A stretch of DNA of 64,000 nt, taken from the NCBI GenBank assembly GCA_946122785.1, contig CAMGYJ010000004.1:58598679-58662678 (forward strand), written 5' to 3'. Below the pieces are notes generated by a model. The model was not told where the DNA came from and ran no database searches. It was given only the letters and a program-made list of their open reading frames with translations. Positions 45,515 through 57,266 of the stretch are shown here, in pieces. The stretch's first letter is position 1, and each line of letters starts with the position of its first letter. The position numbers and the translations under genes are program-made. Source of the stretch: Linum tenue. Its lineage: Eukaryota > Streptophyta > Magnoliopsida > Malpighiales > Linaceae.

Positions 45515-48500
45515 CTATGGCTTGTCAATGTCTGACTTGTCCTTTTTATCAGTACTGCTAGGAGATGATGATCCACCTCCGTTCCTGCTAGCAGCTAGCT
45601 CCTTTGTTTCGACAGACGGAGGAGTTGTCTCTTTTTCTTCTTCATCTTCTTCTTCAATTGGAAGCACCCGCTTCGACCCCTCCAGTGCAACTCCTAGTAC
45701 TATGTTCTCCTCCAACGAGGTAGGCCTTGCAGTTGTCGACGCAGCAGCAGCAGACTTCTCCACAACCTGCTCCGAAGGTTCACTGCTCAAGATGGAGTTC
45801 GTCGGCGGCTTATCAGATGGTGGTGGACTACTGGTCGCCTTGTCTAGTGTCGAGGGGGCTTCTTCTGCTTTGACCTCTTTCTCGTCGCTAGGCCTCGCTC
45901 CACGACCAGGAGCTTTGCCTTTTTCCTCACCATTGACTTTATACATAGGTTCAACCAGCAACAGCGAGCGGTTATTAGTATTTTCTCTTGGTGATGAAAA
46001 CGGCATGCTATCCAGATCAAGAGGATTGCCATATATCTTCTGGACGGTACGGATGGGCGTGGCTAAACGAGCTCGATGGTGGCTTATGACTCTAAGGAGA
46101 TCCAATAGTATGCCTTCCTGGAGTGTCAATAATAGCTGTCAGCTACACATTGTATAAATGATGCATGTAAACTGCATCCTTATCAGCACAAGTTAACACA
46201 ATCTGATCGGGGATATGGAGCAATCTCAAGCATTGCATCAACACGCATCACAATGCTGTGATGCAATGGCCGAGATTCCTCCATGCAATAAAAAATGTCC
46301 GTCGTGTTTACAGGGGCTGTATGCATGTTAACCAAATTTGTGACATGGTGTGAACATCAGATAAGGTGTTGCTAATTTTTTGCCTTACCTTGACACAGAG
46401 ATACTCCTCAAAACGCGAAGTTTTGACAAAGCATGAAACAAGTATCTGCACCAAAACACGAAATCAGAAAATGGGGGGAGAAAATTATTAAAGAGAAGGA
46501 TGGGTGCTATATAATATAACTGGTGACCGACCATAAGAGCCTGATTCTCAGTATTGACATTCTCAAGGAAAACTCTTCTGTGTAATCTTTGCTGCTCTAC
46601 TTGTGGATTTTTAGACAAAACCTTGCGCATGTCAGCTACTATGTTCTGCACGAACGAGATGTCTCAGGTAACTTCTCACCAAGAGCTTTACGTTAGTATT
46701 ACACAACAAGCAAATGCCATAAGCTTCTTACATTGATTTTGTTGACATCTAAATGACTGATGGCAAAATGCGTCTTGATGCGCCAGTGAGTCTTCTGGCT
46801 GAGATTTCTTACGATGCTAACCGTGAACTTATGGTTGGGGATATGAACTGCTTCTCGATCATCTCCTCTAATAATTGTTGGTGACCACCATCCCACATGC
46901 TAAACCAATACAAAGAAAATATATTACTTGCAGAAACAGGGCGCAATAACAAAATGATGGATTATCTATACATTCCATTACGACTTAAGCTAAAGGTGGT
47001 TTATGGAGGGAGAAGGTTAGCAGTTAGTGATGACAATCTAATCTACGCACCTCAACTGTTCCAGAAACCTGATAACCTTGAATCGTTGTCTGAATCCACT
47101 CATTGAGAACAAATGGGCGAGTTGCATGAATCATTACACTTGAGAGAAAATTAGTGAATATCTGATGCACAAAACAACCAAAGGAACCTTTAGTTATTAG
47201 AATGCGGAAGGGAATCAGCCGGCAAAACTCTACACGAACCTATTAGTATCACAAAAGGTAATTGGATGTATGTTAGCAACTAGTAGCATGTTTGTTGACA
47301 AAAGGATTTACTTGCCTCTCGACCAGCGAGGGTGAGCAATACTGTACCAAGACCCCCAGCTGTCAGCCACCTTTGGGTAGAGAATCCCAACAATTCCATG
47401 AACAGTGATACAGCAGCAACCCAAACCGCAGTATAAATAGCCTTTCCAGCAAAACTAACACCCATCTGCAAGCCAAATTCAAAGAGCACTAGCTGGTATT
47501 ACTAAAACGGGTTCAAATGTGATCTCAACCCCACATCATAAGGTCAGACAATTGCCCTTCAGAAGCAAGGTAACTGAACTTCAACTTGCATGTTAGTCAT
47601 GCTCCCAAAAAGAAGTACAAAACATTCATTGTTAGCTTAGTAAAGTTGAAAAACTTTATAATCACAGTGTCTACTAATTGACTGCTATCTTCTACAAGTG
47701 ATTAGCATGCAGAACCCAAGGTATGAGAACTTACATTTCTTGCACCATCACTAGAATCATTCGTCTCTGTGGAGAACTTTTGTACCTGTTGAATCAAGCT
47801 GTACAGAAAAAGGAGCATGAGCATGATTAAAATCAGAATTTGGAACCAAAAGAAGGGGGGGAAAACCTGTGGATACTCATTTCAATAAACCAGATCATAC
47901 CAGAAATGAAGAGAGAAGTCAAAATAAGAATTCAAGATGATAAGAACCCAGGCTATCATGCATTGTCAAAAGACCATCCGTAAAAAAACAGGTAACGGAA
48001 TCCACATCATACACTAAAAATAACTCAAAGCAGAAGTGGTAAAATAGAAAAATGAAGTCACCAACTCTCAAAATGGCAGGTACCCACCAAATATACACAC
48101 CTTGATAAACAGTATGCAAAAGCCAGCACAGTTGATAATGATTGTACAAAAGTTAGAAGACGTTGCTTCACGGCCTCGCTTGCCTGAGATGGAAGAACTA
48201 CTGGATCCAGGGCTCTGAAATTAGTAGCAATCGTTAGTACTAATAGGAAAACTGGAATGGATGAGCGTAACATAATCAATATGTGGTCATCGTTAGTACC
48301 TGCAGATGAGTATTGCTCCTGTCCACAGTAGAAGAGGCTTAAGATAAGTGGTAATTGCATAGTAAATACCATTTAGGTTAGAGTTCTTGTCGGATTTCTG
48401 CAAAACATTTGAAAACATAGGCAAGTCAGGGAAATAGCCCACCAAACCAGTGGAAAAAAGAAACTAGGGAGAGCAGAAACAGATACAAAGGCATTAAATA

Positions 48501-50737
48501 TGTAGCGAAGAAGATGTAGAAAGAGAAAATCACAAAGAAGTTGACCAGGAGAGGAACCGACAATACTCTTATATTTCCATCCACATAATCATAAAATAAA
48601 GCAAAAGCAATGCCCAATGCGTGCGCTTATCATTGATATCGGTAAAATAAAATGATAATCAAGAACTAAGCAGTAAGTACAATGAATGCAATGTACCCAG
48701 GCATCACTAAAGAAAAAACGATAATTAAGTACTAATCCATCAAAGTCAATATGCATAAAAGTACATAGAATTTTTCACAGCAAGTACGAAATTTGGACAC
48801 GATATGAGTCTGTCATTGCCTGTCATTCATCTGCAACACCTTTATTTCAGATCAAGGGTTCCAAATACGATTTTGCATAGGGATAGGAAGAGGATAAAGA
48901 GTAAAGTACATTGAAAAAAATGGTTCTTCCTAAACGAGCAAGTGGCTGAATGCCCCAGGAAGCAAAAGCAATGACAGCAACTGCAGGGATCAACTTCAGC
49001 AGAAGTGGGCTTCCACGTAGAGTATCAAATGACCTGCAGTAAATCATAATCCCACAGTCAATCAAGAAGAACTAGACTTGAGGAGGAGCCAGAATAATCA
49101 ACACAAAGAAAGTAAGAGCTAAAATCGTCAACATGAGTCCTTCTGACATTATAACCTGGGCGGCATAAGAACCTGTTCCTTGCTATGACAGGTAAGAGTG
49201 AACAGTCTTCCTTGTGACTGGCAAGTACTACAACCCTAAAAGTATATGCCCTAGAGCAGTTGCAATATGAGGCGAGCTAAGTTTGAGATTGCGAAAAGGG
49301 TGGCCTTTACGGAGGTGACAATAGGCCTTGGCAAATATCAAGACAAGTAGAGTCAAAGCCAGTTGAGACATTTCATGAAACATTCTTCTAGACAAGCACC
49401 TCAAGTTGTACCTAGCAGGACCTTATTCTTACACCCAAAAGTCAAAACCGGCTATGACCAAGACTCCTAGAGGCTACTATTTTTCTTTTCCATGTGGCAT
49501 TAACCCAAGATTGAGGCTACTCGCCAAAATTTCTTTACTTACTTTTTTCATTTTTTTGATGATTATTTCATTTGAGAAATGTGATATTTGATTCACTCTT
49601 CTTATTTCCTTGTGTGGAGTCTATTGGTGGGTTTCACATGTTGCGAACTCTATCAAATCTTTTGTCTTCTCAAGTATTACCTAACAATTTGTATTTTACT
49701 TTTCTTTAAGAATAACAATTTTATATTTTCTTCAATAAGAAGAATCACTACAAAAGAAGTCTTGCTTCATGGTTCTTATGGTCGTTGGCAAGTTTCACTT
49801 TCTCAAAGTCTCGTGTTAAGCTAAGATCCTACCTAGTTCCACATTCTTACAGGGAGCTAACAGAAAAAAAGGTTTCCAGACTACAAAACTAATTACATCA
49901 GATAACCCCTATTCCATGTCACAACAAAAGGAATTACGGACAAATATACCAAAAATGGAGACTATATCAACACTGTGATTGGACACAAATTTTCCAGAAG
50001 CCGACTTTGAGAAGAAACCTTCAGTACGAGACTAACGAAATGCCAAAGGCAGAATGAAATTACCTTGTCACAAGTGTGGCCGCAGATTCCAGAACAGGAC
50101 TCCCATTTCCTCCACCTGGTGTTAAAACAGATTGGCAGATAAAGACCTTAAATCTGGAACAAGCGGGATTTATTGGTGCGTGGTGTATGTTGTTCAGAAG
50201 GTGGACACTCCAAGGATCCTGCCTCTAAAGATGCAAAAAAAAAAAACCCCCACAAATTCAACAATTACAAACTGATAGATACAACAATAAGTACGCTTCA
50301 GAACAAAATTAGTGAGGCACTCAACCAAGTAAAGTAAAAATCTATTTGAACCATGGATAACCTTGATAAGCAAAAGATTGGCACATTTCTTAACTGGTGC
50401 AGAATCAAACAATTAACGAGACTACAAGAAAAGCAGTTAACTAATACAGAGCCCCCAAGGCCATTAGAAGACGTACTAAACCATGAGAAGAATGCTTGAA
50501 GCCAACAAAATCAATTCTACTACCACTTCCTGATGCGCCCTGTAGAGGTAAATACACATGTACACACCGTCAATTAACAAGTCGAAAGTGGCGCTTCGAC
50601 TTCATCGATACTCAACATGAAAGATAAAAAATAAAAAAATTGAAGAATGAGTCCCTTACGCCATAAAATGTGGTAGGCTTGTGGCGATTACAGATCTTCA
50701 ACTCCCGAGACAACTGGATCGAACTCATGCAGACCAT
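45515..50737 (-). CDS. MSL2/3-like: MscS-like mechanosensitive channel, MSL2/MSL3 (plastid) type
   Basis: Minus-strand exons: 50737-50660, 50539-50473, 50115-50064, 49033-48910, 48397-48300, 48214-48101, 47798-47735, 47465-47316, 47161-47051, 46899-46732, 46645-46532, 46445-46389, 46117-45515; 599 aa, total divisible by three. The N-terminus is Ser/Arg-rich, compatible with a plastid transit peptide. Membrane segments: [86 protein letters not shown]. The MscS pore region is [21 protein letters not shown], then [24 protein letters not shown]. The C-terminus has [23 protein letters not shown], typical of MSL2/3, which regulate plastid osmotic balance and division. The intron 8 donor is GC. The exon 2 donor is weak and chosen by phase. 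Confidence 0.9.
49034..50063 (-). other. Large intron 3 of the MSL gene
   Basis: About 1.03 kb without coding similarity. No complete transposon borders were identified; open frames here are short and featureless. Confidence 0.4.
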
Positions 50738-51239
50738 GATTGAAGTGAAAGTGAGGATGCTGATGGTGGCTCAATATCATAGCAAAGTATCAACTTGCTG
50801 AACTTAGAAAGGACGTGCCTCTAAAGATTCACACCCAATATTGACGCCAGATATTGAATTACAAAAGAGCAAACGAAACACCTGCCGAACGGAGGGCAAC
50901 GATAATGAGATGATAGCCATCAATGAGCAGACAGAAGAATTAAGGCTAATCCAACGAATAACAACTGCAATTAACAAGCACTACAACGAAAGAATTGCAG
51001 CAAATCTTACACCAATTGAAACCTCCCAAAGTAGTTCCCAACCGACATAAAGAAAACCTAAAACTCTTCTACTCCCTTCCCCTGAAGCTCTATCAGCAGC
51101 AAATCAAAAGGCCATGGAAAATTGAACTCCCGAATTCCAGAACATGCGCCAGGTGCAGGCAACGGATCATAACAATTAGAACGCAAAAAGTCCACCTCTG
51201 AGTCTCCCTATCTTCCCCTGACTGCTCCATAATTTTGCT

Positions 51240-51620
51240 ATTTATCTCTATGTGCCAGGAAACGAACCCGAACGAACGGAAAGAAAAAGGCAGAATCGAT
51301 TACCTCGGGGGAGATGGAAGAAGACGATAAAGCTGTGGGAATGCCAATTTCAGAGATCGGTTCTTGGGCTAGCGTGTTGCTGCTGGAAATGGAAACTTTG
51401 GATATGGAGATTGCCGACAACGGTTCTGCTGCGGGAGGAGAGGACAGGGAGGGATAATATTTGCAGGAGGGAAGAGGGTGCGCTGCTGTGAAGTTTGTGC
51501 TGTTGAAACTTCCGAGACGTGGACCAATGGAATTGTCCGCTTTCGGATTTCTTGCGTAGAGCGGTTGCCCAAGTGTGTGGGACCAGCCAGAAAGGAAAGG
51601 ATAAATAAGAAAACGAGTTA
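51240..51620 (-). promoter_or_regulatory. Probable 5'-UTR exon and promoter of the MSL gene
   Basis: Reading on the minus strand, a leader ends at CCCCGAG followed by GTAATCG (donor near 51304), which would join to an acceptor upstream of the start codon at 50737. The stretch is CT-rich on the minus strand. A TTATTTATCC TATA-like box lies near 51595-51605. A 166-codon open frame here (51738-51238) crosses the donor and is not supported as coding. The leader intron is inference. Confidence 0.4.
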
Positions 51621-51659
51621 TTTGTGTGAAAATATGTGGCGCCATGTCGCCATGTCGCG

Positions 51660-52027
51660 TTGGAGTTATTTGTGTGAAAATATGTACATTCGGGTTTGAT
51701 TTTTTAGGTTTACCCAAAACCGACACGATTATATACATTTTTGGGTTTTTGGATTCGGGTTTGTTTCGAGTTTTGGCTGAAAACTGGTTCGGTTTTGCTT
51801 ATCGGTTTTTCAGGTTCTAGCTGAAAATTTTCAATGAATAGAACTCAGCCTGTATTCTGGGGGTTTTCGGATTTCGGTTTTGCTTTAACCGAACCCGAAC
51901 CCGATAAGGAATTTTTGGGTTTCGGATAACCGAAACCCACAAGTTCTTATCGGGTTCGGTTTTCAGTGATTGTCGGTTTAGGGTTTTGGTTCGGGTAACC
52001 GAACCCAACACGAACTGACACCCCTAA
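51660..52027. mobile_element. One-ended hAT-like CGGTT-rich fragment
   Basis: The right end GACACCCCTAATTGAGGG resembles the TAGGGGTG hAT terminus seen at 18437-19505, preceded by many GGTTCGG/CCGAACCC words. No matching left terminus or target duplication was found, so it is a truncated copy close to the MSL promoter. Confidence 0.4.
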
Positions 52028-53588
52028 TTGAGGGTGGAATATGTTTTTATTAGTCAATAATTAAGAATTATTGATTTAATTATGAAATTAAGAGAGTGAT
52101 ATTTAATTTAATTAATGAAAGGGTTAGTTATGGTATAATGAAAATTAGATTTTTCTTTTCTTTTTTCTGTTTCAGCCGCCTCTCTTTTCATTTCCTTTGG
52201 GTTAATAGCATTTTTACTTTTGTACTATTGCAAGTCAACAAACATACCCCTATACTATATTTTTGCACGTTCATACCCCTCCATCATCGAAAAATAACAA
52301 ATATACCCTTCTGTTAATTTTTTCTGTCAAATAACAGTTATACCAGAGGTAAAATGACAGATTTATCCTTCTTAAATAACTATTTTGATTTGTTTCTAAA
52401 GTTATTTCCAATCCACCAAAATTGCGAAAAAGTTAATCTCCTAACAAATGCTTTTGTTAGGAGATACTGACACGGCCCGGATTTCGTCCACGGAGGCCCA
52501 GCCGCAATCCAACGGCAGAGGAGGATGGGCTCACTTAAGTGACAAAAGGCAGGCTTTTAGGCCCAAGTCGAGCCAAAGGGAGGGAGCTGATGGTTGGCTA
52601 CAGATTGGTTTCGAAATTTGGGCAGGATTTTGGGGAAAGAAAGGGGATGGTGTGTATGGAAATAAAAAAAATAAAAATGGGAAAATAAAAAATAAAAATA
52701 CCATAATTAAATGCTCATCCACCTACTTTCAATTTCGCTATGGTACACACACAGATTTTTGTGTGCACCAACTCAAACGGCAGGGAGAGGGCCACGTCGC
52801 CCAAGCCATCGACGGATGGCGCCAGAATTGATCGGCTAGCCGTAAGAGAGGAGAGGGGAAAATCGAAGCCGGCTGAGCCGAGCCAAAAACAGAAGGGAGG
52901 GAAAGGTGGTGGGGTCGCTGAGTTGGGGTTTTGAAATTGAAAAAAAAAACAAAAACTGCCTCCTGTCTCCTCCAACCGTCTCCTCCTCCACTCTTCTTCC
53001 TTCTCTCTGCTCCTTCTTTCTCTATTCTTCTTCTATCTCCGTTTTTCTTTTTCTGTTTTGCTCTCGTCGAACCGGAGCAATAGAGACCACCCCCTCCCAA
53101 AAACAAAGAAAGGCGAGGAACACCGGAACAAGAAAAGCGCGGAAGAATCGTCCTTCTCTTGTCGGCAACGAGCAGCCCAGTCGATAACTAGGAGAGCTTC
53201 GACGAGGAAGAATCGTCCTTCCTCGAGTTCTTTGTATTTCGACCGACCTTTCTCGCGTATTAATACCGGCGAGGACGATTCTCTCTGTCCTTTTCTTTCT
53301 AGGTGTGGGTTTTTCCCTTGAATCCCCATTTTTGCTTCATTCTTGAGTGTTTAGGGTTCACTGAATACGCGTTAAGGGTTTTTTGGTACACCTTCAAAAT
53401 CGACTCGATTCTCAAGGGTATTCTTCATAATGTGTCTTGTGTGGGCGAGATATGTCAATTTTTTGTTGACTAAGTTTTTGGGTTCTTGCTTAGAATCGGT
53501 TCTTGCTTAGAATAAGTAAATATGGTTGAATCCAAAAGTAGTTGTTACCGTAACCTTCAATCTGTTGAATACTGGTTATTTTTTGTTT
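52028..53588. other. Non-genic region and possible leader of the decayed gene at 53.9 kb
   Basis: Positions 52199-52330 carry a CATACCCCT-type repeat also present at 56690-56850. Positions 53000-53330 are CT-rich then purine-rich, and could be a 5' leader of the broken gene downstream. No coding exon could be supported. Confidence 0.35.
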
Positions 53589-53826
53589 GAATATTAGTTG
53601 TATAAAGTTGACGAATACTAGTTCTTCTGATTTTGAATATTAGTTGTATAATGTTGACTGTGTTGTTGACGAATACTAGTTCTTCTGATTTTGATATTAG
53701 TTGTATAATGTTGCCTGTGTTGTTGGCGAATATTAGTTCTTCTGGTTTTGAATATTAGTTGTATAATATTGACTGTGTTTTTGGCGAATACTAGTTCTTC
53801 TGATTTTGAATATTAGTTGTATTCAT
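53589..53826. repeat. Tandem repeats of about 58 bp, roughly four copies
   Basis: Units beginning GAATATTAGTTGTATAA at 53589, 53635, 53693 (as GATATTAG), 53750 and 53808 alternate with GGCGAATACTAGTTCTTCTG. The first unit is shortened by about 12 bp. They lie in the presumed intron before the ORF at 53952. Confidence 0.8.
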
Positions 53827-53951
53827 TGAAATTGTTTGTTTGCAGCTATATTAATAATGTATGTTGAAAGTTCTGAATATTAGTTCTCTTCATTGTGTTG
53901 TGTTTTCCCCTTTTCTTAATATATGTGTTTTTTGTCTATAGGTTTGGAATA

Positions 53952-54767
53952 ATGGTGCGAACCAAGAAGCGTGTTCCTGGACCTATGAAACGACCGTTAG
54001 TAGATCCTCCTGCTGCTGAAGATGTTTCTCCTGCTGCTGAAGATGTTCCTCCTGCTATGAAACGACAACGACCCTTAATAGATCCCCATTCTGCTGGGAA
54101 CTCTGGTTAGACTTCTGCTGGGAAGTCTGGTGGGGATTCTTCTGGGAATGTTGTTGTGGGGAAAGCTGCTGAAGATGTTCCTCCTCCTACTGCTGAAGAT
54201 GTTCCTCTTGGTTCAGAAGATCAGGTTGCAGCAAAAAGAGTTGAGTTTGATGTTGGGACGTCCGGTGAGACCTCTACAGGGAAGTCTGGTGAGACTTCTG
54301 TTGGGAAGTATAGGGGAAAGTCTTCTGGGAAGTCTGAGGGAAAGTCTTCTGGGAAAGCTATGGGGAAATCTGGTGGGACAGCTGGGGGGAAGTCTGCTGG
54401 CAAAGCTGTGGGGAAGTCTGCTGGGAAAGCTGTGGTGAAGTCTGCTGGGAAAGGTGGGGGGAAGGCTGCTCGGAAAGGCAAGGCCAAGAAACCACATGAA
54501 ACGCATCATCGATGTCACACATCTTCATTGTTGAGTGTAATTGAATTTTGGAAAAAGGATGAGGCCTACTATGAGGAATGCGAGAAGGAGCTTAAGAAGG
54601 CGGGCTTCGATGGATTGCTGGAGATACGTGTGCGCGACGTCGATAAGTTTCTGCTGTGTGCAATGGCACGACACTATGATGCTATTTCTGGCAGCTTCAT
54701 TTTCGGAGAGGGAGAGAATAGGAAGGTGTTGTCCTTAGAGGACGAGGATGTGGCTCGTGTTTATGGC

Positions 54768-54815
<48 letters not shown>

Positions 54816-54834
54816 CTCTCATTTTTTCTATGAT
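53952..54834 (+). pseudogene. Decayed transposon-associated gene with (G-K-S/A) repeats
   Basis: The frame starts MVRTKKRVPGPMKRP and contains repeated PPAAEDV units. It meets a single TAG at 54108-54110 and stays open in the same frame to the end. The next part is about 20 units of GKS/GKA (54118-54480), a Lys/Gly/Ser low-complexity linker. A globular part follows: SVIEFWKKDEAYYEE, GFDGLLEIRVRDVDKFLLC and VLSLEDEDVARVYGL. This resembles the N-terminal module of plant mobile-element proteins (FGGLL...DLC...EDVxxVLGLP). Exactly after VYGL the sequence becomes a CT microsatellite, so the gene is truncated. Family placement is tentative. Confidence 0.55.
54773..54812. repeat. (CT)n microsatellite
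   Basis: A dinucleotide run at the breakpoint between the Lys/Gly/Ser-repeat gene and the FAR1-type relic. Confidence 0.95.
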
Positions 54835-54936
54835 ATTCTCCTCTTCCAAAGGCAGAGTCGCCGCCAACCATAACTTCCGCAGGCCATTTCCCCGCCGGCG
54901 ATCATCTTCCTCGTCCGTCGCCGTCCATGGTATAGG

Positions 54937-56336
54937 ATGGGGATCGACGAAAATGGTGAGTTGGATGATCAACTAGCTTCTCCGATGAAGAAGGATAAGT
55001 CGATCGCCATAAATAGAGAAGATGAACTCTATCCTACATCAGATGAGTTTGTTAATGAAGATTTAGGGTCAGCGCCTGCCCTCAATAAAGAAGAAGAAGA
55101 ATAAGAAGAAGAAAATGAAGGTTGATTGAATAATATATATGTTTGCGTTGTTGAGATTGGTTGGTTACATTGAATGCCATTTAATGATGTCGATGTTGTT
55201 ATGGAGTACTGATATGGGGGTTTTGGATATGATTTACTAAAATGTTGTATATTAGTCTGGGCATGTTTGAGGTGGTGTGTAACCTATTGTCTAATGCAAT
55301 GTTTGATGCTAGTATGATATAAATGGATACTATTTATTGAAAGGCTGGATATTTGTTGAAGCCTATGTATTCTAACAGTTTGTGGGTACGATTTTGACGT
55401 ATGTTGGATAATAGTCTGGGCATATTGATTTCATTTGTTTATTGGACAATATGGATAATAACATGTCTCATACCATTAACTCGCAGCTCATAAGACGTTT
55501 GACCTAGAAGACGAGGAAGCGAGGAAGAACATCTTTTATCACACTAAGGATGAATGTTCGGATTTCTATAAATGCTATGCTCACAAAAAAGGGTTTGGTG
55601 TTCGAATAGATGAGGAACACATAAGAAAGATTAAGAATTCTAAACGAGTGGTGGAGGAAAATTATGCATACCTTTATTACTTTTGTAATAAGCAAGTCTG
55701 GACTTCCACTAGTGATGTAAATGTGGACAAACAGAGACAGTCGGAAGACAAGGTTGTGGAGAGAAGACATCTTAAAAGAAAGAAGCCTCGAGTTAGGGAT
55801 GGATGTACCACCCGTGTTCGTTTTCGATGGGATGCTACTAGGGACGGATTTGTGGTGTATGAATTCGTAGAAGAACACAACCATGATTTGCACTTTATCG
55901 AGCATACACACTTGCACAAGTCCAACAAGTGCATGAGTGATGCTCAGAGAAAGATGGCCGAAGCTAATCGCGATGCTGGGATGAGTCTTATTGCATCGTA
56001 TAAGTTATTGACTGGGTGTGCTGGTGGCTATCAAAATCTGACTTTTACCAAATCCGATCAGAAGAACCACTTGAGCAGTAAAAGACAAAGGAAAATGGCT
56101 CGTGGCGAAGAGACTTATTTGCTTGACTACTTTGAGATTTGCTTGACTACTTTGAAGACCAAAAGGACAAGCATCCTAATTTCTTTTATGCTGTAGAGGT
56201 AGATTACGAGGAGAAAATTGCTAATATTTTTTGGGCGGACAGTAGGATGCGTGAAGATTATGCGCTTTTTGGAGATTCGGTCTCCTTTGATACCACCTTC
56301 CGAACCAATAAATACTTCCGTCCACTAGCTACGTGA
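54937..56336 (+). pseudogene. FAR1-type (MULE-derived) relic
   Basis: A first exon begins MGIDENGELDDQLASPMKKD at 54937 and has an acidic Glu-rich end. After an apparent intron (acceptor GCAG near 55485) the frame continues TFDLEDEEARKNIF...YKCYAHKKGFGVRI. This is the FAR1 DNA-binding zinc-finger region, with C and H ligands in CNKQVW, CTTRVRF and EEHNHDLH. A second part, ANIFWADSRMREDYALFGDSVSFDTTFRTN, is the start of the MULE transposase core with its first acidic residues. A 20-bp direct duplication (56117-56136 / 56137-56156) shifts the frame between them. The core is cut short by a stop at 56334-56336. FAR1 proteins are transcription factors derived from transposases; this copy is broken. 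Confidence 0.7.
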
Positions 56337-57266
56337 ATCACCTAATTCCCTTGAGTTTTTTCGACACTCTTTCGGTTATGCATTGTCATTAATAGTTGTC
56401 TTGTGTAGGAATGTGTGTAGGTATATTACAGAAATGGTTATGAGTAGAATGTAGGGTGGTTCGAGAGTGGTCTGTTGTGATCCGATATTGACATGCGATG
56501 TCAGGATATGTTTTTGTAAAAGGTCGGAGATTAATCCGCTTTTATAGGATATTAGTCAGGGTTGTACTGATATTTGTTGGCCTATCCAGTGACGTTATAC
56601 TGTGCAATATAAATATTATATATTTTTAACTATCGGTATGGATATATGTTTTTAACTATCCAGTGACATTGTACTGTGCAGTATGGAAATTAACAAACCT
56701 ACCACTCTACTAAAATTTTGCACAAACATACCCTTCTAATATTAAAACATAATGAGTTTATCCTTCCATCCAATTCTCTGTTAAGTGGTCGTTAAATGGA
56801 CTATAAAATGACCCAATTGTCCCTCATTTACTCCTAAACACTTCAAAGTTTAGTTTAATTATTTTATTTCCCAAATAAATTAATTAAAAAAAATCAACAC
56901 CCCAAAAAATCTACAATACCGATTGGGATATCAAAGTGCCGATTGGGATACCGTAATTATTTAGAGATTGCTAATTAATTTTAAGGTGTAATTCGGTATT
57001 TTTGTATTGGGATACAGATACCGTACCGATTTCGACTACTAATGATAAGTGAGAGTCATGGTTTCTATAAAACGAAAAAATTCTAAAAATAAAATAATAA
57101 GTGAACGTTTAGTAACGGCGTAACGCAAAAGAAGAGACAAGAGAGGGAAAGCAAAAGACGAAAAATTCAAAATGAACGCCACTTTCTGACATCCCTGAAC
57201 CGCAGTTGTCTCTCGACATCTCTCGCCATCCATTGTCTAGATCTCTTCTCCTCCATCACCGGAAGA
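56337..57266. other. Non-genic spacer and promoter of the kinesin-4-like gene
   Basis: Positions 56690-56850 repeat a CATACCCTTC-type segment in the same orientation as 52199-52330. From 57100 on, purine-rich sequence forms the likely 5' leader of the next gene. No clear TATA box was chosen. Confidence 0.35.

Noticed and set aside
51238..51738. N-terminal extension of the MSL protein
   Set aside because: The open frame crosses a likely splice donor, has no family similarity, and a start in exon 1 at 50737 gives an MSL2/3-like beginning.
54130..54438. Leu/Gly-rich membrane protein in a second frame
   Set aside because: It is the shifted reading of the GKS/GKA repeat; repeats of period three codons stay open in other frames.
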